This document shows positions 59,601 through 64,000 of a stretch of 64,000 nucleotides of DNA, one piece after another. The stretch's first letter is position 1. Each line of letters starts with the position of its first letter. The notes under the pieces were generated by a model that saw only the letters and a program-made list of their open reading frames with translations, did not search any database and was not told the DNA's origin. The stretch lies in IMG/VR virus record IMGVR_UViG_3300021185_003522, positions 1 through 64,000 of that record; one strand, written 5' to 3'. This DNA is from a virus. The position numbers and the translations under genes were made by a program.

Positions 59601-62600
59601 AGAACCAACTGTAACCTCTGCATTAGGAGCTCCAATTACTAACTGTCTACCATCAGTTGTAGTGCTGATACTTTGTCCTGCTAAGTCACCTGCACTAGCA
59701 CCTGATACTGCGATGCTAGATACAAAGTCCCAATGGTCTTTTGAATCAATCAGCAGTGTACCGCTGTTGATAGCTACTAATAAAGTGACCGTGGAACCTG
59801 CAAAGGTGTAATCAAATGTAGGACGTAAAAGAGCACCATTATAAAACACTGAAAAACTATAAATGTCGTTCACGGTAAAAAGTTTAGCTGTACTAAATGT
59901 TGTTGTTGGTACACTCGGTAGGTATGTAATGCCTTGACGTCTTGTTATAACAATAGTATCATTTTCATTTGGTGCACTCGCAAATCTTACCACTTGATTT
60001 GTACCTGAAGTTTGTACAGTAAAATCACCACCATCAGTTTGTGAAATGTTGTTTCTAGTCACTGCAATCTGGGTTTGTGCAGTTGCATTTACTGCACTAA
60101 CAACAATAGTGCCTGTGATAATAAAGTCTTTTGTTGTAGCATCGCCAACAAATTTAAGTGTTTGACTTTGCACACCAACTTTGTTATAGGCGTAAATTTT
60201 ATTATCTTCAGGAGCACTAATGTACAACCAACGCTCGTCGTCACTGACTGCAACATCTTGTCCAAACTTATCAGCATCAACAGTTCCTGTATTAAAAAGT
60301 TGTGTTTGTCGAAATTGGCCATTGCTACTATCACGATTTATTGCTACTGCATAACCTTTATTACTATCACTAGCTGGTGCACCGCTGACAATCCATTCAG
60401 TGTTTCCTACGCTTAAACTTGTACCAAACCCAGAAAACCCAGTTGCAGTTGGTTTCATTATTGAAACTTGTTTGTAGGTGTTAGTATCAGATTTACCAAA
60501 ACAGTATACAGCACCTGCTCCACTTACATGACCTGGAGCACCAACTGCTAAGCCTTGTCCAAGCAATCCTTGTTCAACTGTTGTGCCAAAAAGATCATCT
60601 TCTAAAGGTTGATCAGCATCAAGTTCTGTTGCAGTTCCAAAAGGATTTACTTTTTCTAGAACGGCCCAGTTCCCATCACCATAATCATCAACCCATACTT
60701 GGTTACCTGAAGCTATATTATTTGCAAAACTTAAACTTGCAACATCACTGGCTTGAGCTAGACGCACACTTTCAAGCGTAAAACATCTTCCGTCACCGGT
60801 AAGTGTTACTGTCTCTCCTGGAAGACTCAATGCAATGGTCAAGGTTTTCAGGCTAGGTACTGTGCTTACTATATAAGAACCGTCTACTAGTGTATTAAAA
60901 AATTTAATTATTATTCTAGCATTAGCCAACAATCCATGATTGGTATCAAAAGTCACTGTTAAAGTGTCGTTTAGATTATCAGTTACTGAAATTATTGTTG
61001 CATTTACTAAATTGGTACGATAAATGTTCCAATCGTAGCTGTTTGCTTTTGCAACCCAGATATTTGTACCTAAAGAAATATCATCAAGATTAGCAAGGAC
61101 ATTTGTTAGGTCATTATAATTAAAAACCTTAATATTTACATCGTCGTAATTTACATATCCTGCACTTGGTAATGCTACATCTTCTGGAATCTGCCCAACT
61201 GTTGGCAATATGTTTTTGCTTGTAATTTTATAACTTTGTTTCCATATGTTATCAACTAAAACAGTTTGATTAGCAGTTGATACTTCTTGTGTATCAATTA
61301 CTGCAATTGTGCTTGGATTAGATAAAAGTTTGCTTTCATCTGTTCTTAATTCAAAATAACTTCTATTTGCATTGGCACCATAGATACCACGTTGTATCGC
61401 CCAGTTTTCTCTGATTTCATATTCGGCTTCTTCTTTGCCAAGATAGGCACTCTTGAATTGCTCTGCGGCACCTAATGTGCCTTTTGTGCCTAGAAACTGT
61501 GAATACAATCCTGCTTGTGAAATGTCATCTAAGTTTAGATTCTGCATGTACTGTCTTGGACGGAAACCAATTAGTCCTAATCCTAGTAGTGTTGCATCGC
61601 TTTCTAAATTAGCAGTATGTATATCATAGTTCTCACGTAGTGCATTTGCTTTAGTAGCAAGGTTTGGTAACAAGCCAGTTTGTATTTGTGAATAGTCGCT
61701 TTTAATCCAATCTGCAAATACAAATGTTCCGCTTGGAGCTAGTAGTGTGGTAGCACTCCAATATGCATTTTTATAAAGAACTATCTGTCCTTTTGTATAA
61801 GATTGATTTGGCACCCATTCTCTAATGTTATCTTGGTTAAGTATAAAACCCTGAGCGTCTAAGGTACCATTCCAGTCAAAGACAGTATTGCCATTCACTA
61901 AAAGTCTATTTTGCCTTGCTCCTGTGATTGGCTGATATATTAAATCGTTGAATATACTTACATTGTCAAATACAATTATATGTTCATATGCAGTAAATCT
62001 TGCTAAAAGCAAACTGAAAGTATTATTATTCAATCCAATTAGTTTTAATTCGTTGCCCAGTCTTTCAACTGCATAATCTTTAGTTGTCATCGGAAGAAAG
62101 TTTTGATTTAGAATAATATCATTGATATTTTCATTTGTTAAACTTTCAACAACTGTATTTGGTTGTTCTAATTTTAGGATATTAGCGGCTGGATTTAAGT
62201 TTATAATACTTCCTTCAGTCCAACTCTGGTTTACCCAGTATAGAAACTCTTGCGACATCTGTGTCCAATTTATGATATATTCATTTTCTACAGTGTCAAA
62301 AGTTAAGCCTTTCTTAGTCAGTAATGCCCCATAGCTCACTAAAAAGTCAACTACAGCACTTGCATTTGTAAACACATAACCGTATGGTACTTGTCTCACA
62401 TTCTCGGTAAAACTTTCGGCTATACGAGTTGTTTGTCCAGCAACTGTTATTGTGCTAAATGTACCAGCATTGGCGCTTTGTAGTATTTCAAAATAAGGCT
62501 TTGCAGTTGAGTACCCTGCTACTGCATAACCACCGCTGACTCTTTGAACTGTCACTGCCGAATATTGTATTTCTGCTATACTAGGATTTTTATAGAGAAA

Positions 62601-64000
62601 TAGTTCATAACTTTCATCAGGTAATAAAAGACTGCTGTTTAGACTGTTAGGCGAAGATTTTTCTGAAAATATTTTTAAATAGTTTTGGTCGCTGAATGCC
62701 GCCATTCTGTAACATAATCTGACATCCATGTTGGACAAAGTATCACTTAACAATGTTGTACTATCTAAACCTGTTACTCTATTATAATCAATTATAAAAT
62801 TTATGTAACTTTTCTTAATTGTATTGTTGCCATAAATTTCTATAGTATCAGGATCAATACGGAATCTATTGTTATACAAATATTGACTAAAATCATTATT
62901 GTACTTGTATAAATCTCTATCAGCGAATAAACTAAAATATTGTGCAGGTTTTGTTAACGCTAATAATCTTTGTATAGCAAATGGATATGCACTACTTCTG
63001 CGCCACGCAGTTTCGGTTGGTCCCATATCGCCTGCTACCCAGGATTTAACAAAACTATTTCTGTCATAAGATCCAACTATTGAATCCATCGGCGGTAGTA
63101 AATTGCCTTGAGAGTCTGTTGGTAGTGCGTCGAGTAGTTGTGGTCTTACGTATTCTTTTCTTGTTACATTGCCTGTTGGGTATGCTACAATACCGTTGGC
63201 CATATCGCTCCATAATACTGTATTGCCTGATGTATATGGTGCTGGACCATAAATTGTTTGCCACCAGGAAGGTTCTTCGGTCAACCCAACCATTTCCCAT
63301 GGGCGAGTGTGCGGCGAATCAGTATCGTAGAGGTCAAAGTATATGCCTCTCCAAAATCCAAGCAAGGGTTTTTCAGATAATTTGTTTTCACTTTGACTGT
63401 AGTTCCATGTAAATTCGTTATCAGCAATATAGGTTTGATCTTTATATGGAACTCTATTTTCGCCAACCCACGTTAGAAAACTTGTATTGAGTATTGTCGT
63501 TACTTCGCCTAATGTATAATCTGTAGTTCGAAACTGCCCAGGTATAACATCAACGGCTTGTAATGGTAATGCATATCGATCATCTGCACTTACCTTGATG
63601 TTGTTATAAATTCGTTTTTCAAATTCTAAGAGAACATCGTTTCGATAATCACCTTGTTCGAAAGCAACAGTTAAACTTCCGTCGTGACCTTGAATCACGT
63701 TGGTTGGCGTCACATAGGTGTTATCTAAAAATTCGTATGGACGATATATTCCATACAGTCCCATCATACTAGGTGTAGCAGGTACATAACTTCCATAGGT
63801 AGTTGCGTACTCATTGATTGTGATAATATCACCATCAGCTAGTGTTATTCGATTTGTGTTAATTGTAATACGTGGACCATCTGTAGCAACAGTGTACTCA
63901 TATCCGTCACCGGTGAGTATTGTTTGTACTCCAGTGCTTATAGGTGTATAATAAACAAGTATACCTTTATAGTTTGCAGTTGTTAAATCGTAACTGAACA
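53616..64000 (-). CDS. giant virion structural protein with FG-GAP-like repeats (partial)
   Basis: The frame is open without stop from 53616 to the right edge, at least 3460 residues; the N-terminus is outside the window. ATG at 63767 is in frame, but coding-like sequence continues upstream (for example GDGYEYTVATDGPRITINT). About 1060-1760 residues after that ATG lie several FG-GAP-type blade motifs (LAVGAPGHVSGAGAVY, WIVSGAPASDSN, LYISAPEDN, TLVVGAPDST, VLLVGAPNDD), a beta-propeller as in integrins. Two GGSGY/GSGY repeats follow at about 2440-2510. The C-terminal region is Thr/Asn-rich beta. Likely a baseplate or long fibre protein that binds the host surface. Confidence 0.8.
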   Translation of the reverse strand, partial: FSYDLTTANYKGILVYYTPISTGVQTILTGDGYEYTVATDGPRITINTNRITLADGDIITINEYATTYGSYVPATPSMMGLYGIYRPYEFLDNTYVTPTNVIQGHDGSLTVAFEQGDYRNDVLLEFEKRIYNNIKVSADDRYALPLQAVDVIPGQFRTTDYTLGEVTTILNTSFLTWVGENRVPYKDQTYIADNEFTWNYSQSENKLSEKPLLGFWRGIYFDLYDTDSPHTRPWEMVGLTEEPSWWQTIYGPAPYTSGNTVLWSDMANGIVAYPTGNVTRKEYVRPQLLDALPTDSQGNLLPPMDSIVGSYDRNSFVKSWVAGDMGPTETAWRRSSAYPFAIQRLLALTKPAQYFSLFADRDLYKYNNDFSQYLYNNRFRIDPDTIEIYGNNTIKKSYINFIIDYNRVTGLDSTTLLSDTLSNMDVRLCYRMAAFSDQNYLKIFSEKSSPNSLNSSLLLPDESYELFLYKNPSIAEIQYSAVTVQRVSGGYAVAGYSTAKPYFEILQSANAGTFSTITVAGQTTRIAESFTENVRQVPYGYVFTNASAVVDFLVSYGALLTKKGLTFDTVENEYIINWTQMSQEFLYWVNQSWTEGSIINLNPAANILKLEQPNTVVESLTNENINDIILNQNFLPMTTKDYAVERLGNELKLIGLNNNTFSLLLARFTAYEHIIVFDNVSIFNDLIYQPITGARQNRLLVNGNTVFDWNGTLDAQGFILNQDNIREWVPNQSYTKGQIVLYKNAYWSATTLLAPSGTFVFADWIKSDYSQIQTGLLPNLATKANALRENYDIHTANLESDATLLGLGLIGFRPRQYMQNLNLDDISQAGLYSQFLGTKGTLGAAEQFKSAYLGKEEAEYEIRENWAIQRGIYGANANRSYFELRTDESKLLSNPSTIAVIDTQEVSTANQTVLVDNIWKQSYKITSKNILPTVGQIPEDVALPSAGYVNYDDVNIKVFNYNDLTNVLANLDDISLGTNIWVAKANSYDWNIYRTNLVNATIISVTDNLNDTLTVTFDTNHGLLANARIIIKFFNTLVDGSYIVSTVPSLKTLTIALSLPGETVTLTGDGRCFTLESVRLAQASDVASLSFANNIASGNQVWVDDYGDGNWAVLEKVNPFGTATELDADQPLEDDLFGTTVEQGLLGQGLAVGAPGHVSGAGAVYCFGKSDTNTYKQVSIMKPTATGFSGFGTSLSVGNTEWIVSGAPASDSNKGYAVAINRDSSNGQFRQTQLFNTGTVDADKFGQDVAVSDDERWLYISAPEDNKIYAYNKVGVQSQTLKFVGDATTKDFIITGTIVVSAVNATAQTQIAVTRNNISQTDGGDFTVQTSGTNQVVRFASAPNENDTIVITRRQGITYLPSVPTTTFSTAKLFTVNDIYSFSVFYNGALLRPTFDYTFAGSTVTLLVAINSGTLLIDSKDHWDFVSSIAVSGASAGDLAGQSISTTTDGRQLVIGAPNAEVTVGSVTSTDAGSVHFYDRSVERFQVTTASTTTQSFTTVDTPVGTPAVTVNGTYLVPSDNANDAQFTNSGTTITIGTSTNPYTLNVGDIVEIETNTFRLAQTVNATTVGGNYKFGSVVDVCSTNCSIYIAEPNDSLIVPEGGSVDRWINQSRLFGTITGTVTNPVLTATDSIRINNYYVTLTGTTVDSLVTDITTADIPNITATNVGGALQLTLVDIQAGEEFIKLQVAPGAGSAFADLGLKPIVYSQTIVAPIPNDYGHFGTSIKIDNSATTLVVGAPDSTANLPTTFDSNTTYFDSKSTSLTDPLDQSGVAYTYNFLPSANASATNPGKFAFGQQIFDTSIMSFDKFGSAVDYYDGVLLVGAPNDDLNDSSGDFGRVTQLVNPNKESAWKIRYNQQPIVDATLLNSVFTYNKINNEVTTYLDFIDPLQGKILGAAQANIDYTGGIDPAAYNTGDVNNYGTQWTSSYLGKIWWDLSTVRFIDYHQDTIEYKARRWGQLFPGSSVDVYQWTKNTVEPANYTGNGTVFSTTSYVITSELDSAGTFVTYYYYWVKGLTAVSSDKTLSASGIAQYIESPRSSGVAYSAAISQSTVSLYNCRNLFSASDTILHIEFDKIANNDNVHSEYDLITVGDNKSFLGDGLYRKFLDSFCGEDTLGNLVPDATLSIADKYGVSFRPRQSFFTNRFLALENYIKRANAIMKLYPISDSKSLKLLNSQEPEPTSASGEWNKRVLTYAELTYQDLRQVAVGYKYLVASDSTQEGLWTIYTVQADQTLMLSRVQNYDTKLYWSYIDWNGTNADFTTYSSVNESSYDVKVYSDLLALPNVKNGEWATVEANSFGKQEVYQYSTSTTEWTRVFLQDGTIAIDSTVYNYADGNFGFDVEVFDAQRFDQAPNIETRQILKALNEEIFTTDLQKFRNELLILTFEFIMTEQAAPDWLFKTSLIDVNHKIRDLIEYPIFRRDNQDFVSQYIQEVKPYHVQVREFNLRYEGEDTYNGSITDFDLPAYYDSLRGQFVSPILDDSENPKSLSALPSTSVVWQTFPWSQWFNNYKLQIKSVTVTNGGSGYTVPPQVTITGDATTQATMTATVNTAGVLVRVNLITQGSGYISTPTISITGGNGTGATAIAVLEPQQVRDFTTTIAYDRITYTSKVVDWTENTFYLAGQLIRFPVPTVGVVSATLPEVYSVDTNLTSGATFDPESYTKVDQSTLDGADRTIGLYTPEPNEPGRELAQVMSGIDYPGVQVQGPDFNQNTGYDVGNFDINPFDNIDFGPEGLPTYDPGILDVIYESVFSDTYLGTRSTDINVEGGEFIDLYSSHAPEELIPGSEFDTLDLKVYTRPGSDWSSDGHGFNIATTTIEFLGAGTVIDFTNTMLHPVGIEIVDFTTGQAIVNTAYTINWISKIVTLGATMPSAVGNTIGVKVFGLGGGSQLYKESFAGTEIASNTQTIPVTFSEINQMVIFNNGVVTTDYTYAASGSFFTKITFGSTIPSTAWITIVALGTTTPTQYSWSTPLVQYMTYDGSSLLDSLTNSLQGTNIANLVVNREGLRLRPPEGIEYTGDGSSAGPYYISTTGISNQALVSDNDMLVYVDNVKQNLAVDYNLSAWDGSSDRYIEFTVGSMPPANSDIKIFTTTEADYIVMGDQIELRVGAAANAVFGVFTYNDTAQQNILTKVFVGPTTSGVTTGDAYDEVPYDSSEFDKTIGTTIDTNDFNLGRLITSPERLIVTLNGVYIQQTEYNLSNSTNNITTLTLDRNTINGSDVLVVTMFTNTIVPNSLNFRIFQDMLGNQKLLRLNSNNTTELLQDITADADTIYFTDVTKLSEPNLSANLFGQVMVGAERITYRTRDTGSNSISGLRRGVAGTSAMSHVISTQASDVGPGEQLPSTYQQKTTTDKTNVGDGTTTRFTTSIIVPTGLDSTELAESVTVTVAGTVLVPDTDYTVTATDSTFTEITLTTAPEANVEVWFSQVTANVMYAQGTNTASNGIALQDQTTPAVKFLKS

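Noticed and set aside
60075-60416. Plus-strand open frames opposite the giant structural gene (for example 60075-60416, 55357-55734)
   Set aside because: Low-complexity, hydrophobic or Cys-rich translations typical of the reverse complement of Thr/Val/Ser-rich coding sequence; no ribosome binding sites.

Overview
The window is an AT-rich, very tightly packed stretch of a large tailed-phage genome. Phage origin is supported by a 10-kb virion-protein gene at the right end, fibre-like structural genes next to it, several small proteins of the kind common in marine T4-like phages (24161-25451, 50080), ThyX, two tRNA genes, and almost no non-coding space: stop and start codons overlap through ATGA, TTGA, TAATG and TAGTG. 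The host is probably a Gram-negative marine proteobacterium. The basis for that is inference: an omega-like RNA polymerase subunit with proteobacterial features, a TctA/TctC-type transporter, and several signal-peptide and glycine-zipper proteins. No integrase, terminase, polymerase or capsid gene is visible here.

Layout. 1-4942 (+): small genes driven by sigma70-like promoters (TTGACA-16/17-TATAAT-like), with a peroxiredoxin, a bL33-like protein, a GT-B-like protein and a 2OG-Fe(II) oxygenase. 4917-5612 (-): an unknown, perhaps ParB-fold, protein. 5627-10483 (+): two glycosyltransferase-like paralogs, two amidinotransferases, an SGNH hydrolase and tRNA-Arg/tRNA-Thr. 10503-15132: small membrane or secreted proteins, an omega-like RNAP subunit, and a second 2OG oxygenase. 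15125-19788 (-): a TctA-TctC transporter pair followed by an asparagine-synthase-like pair. 20031-29707 (+): a MoxR/VWA ATPase module, Smr protein, conserved phage proteins, ThyX, and a sugar cassette (epimerase, PIG-L deacetylase, DegT aminotransferase, epimerase). 29695-34523: a GT-A-like protein, then a second copy of the 'two GT-like plus amidinotransferase' module. 34520-50382 (-): a biosynthetic block with a SufT/PaaD-like Fe-S protein, carbamoyltransferase, SAM synthetase, five radical SAM proteins, a nucleosidase and GT-A-like proteins. 50454-64000 (-): virion structural genes.

How it may work together. The most striking content is a self-sufficient radical-SAM block. MetK would make SAM, five paralogous radical SAM enzymes with an N-terminal SPASM/twitch-like cysteine region would use it, an MTA/SAH-type nucleosidase could clear 5'-deoxyadenosine, and a SufT-like protein could help mature the Fe-S clusters. 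Glycosyltransferase-like, aminotransferase, deacetylase, epimerase, amidinotransferase and carbamoyltransferase genes suggest that unusual amino or guanidino sugars or other small groups are made and attached to a surface or virion target; that is inference.

Two transcription signals recur. One is a sigma70-like promoter followed by a conserved leader ACAGTTAGAA. The other is TATAAATA placed exactly 5 nt before an ATG, which would predict leaderless T4-late-type transcripts. A 13-bp inverted repeat at 21411-21474 encloses a perfect 13-nt complement of the leader of its own transcript.
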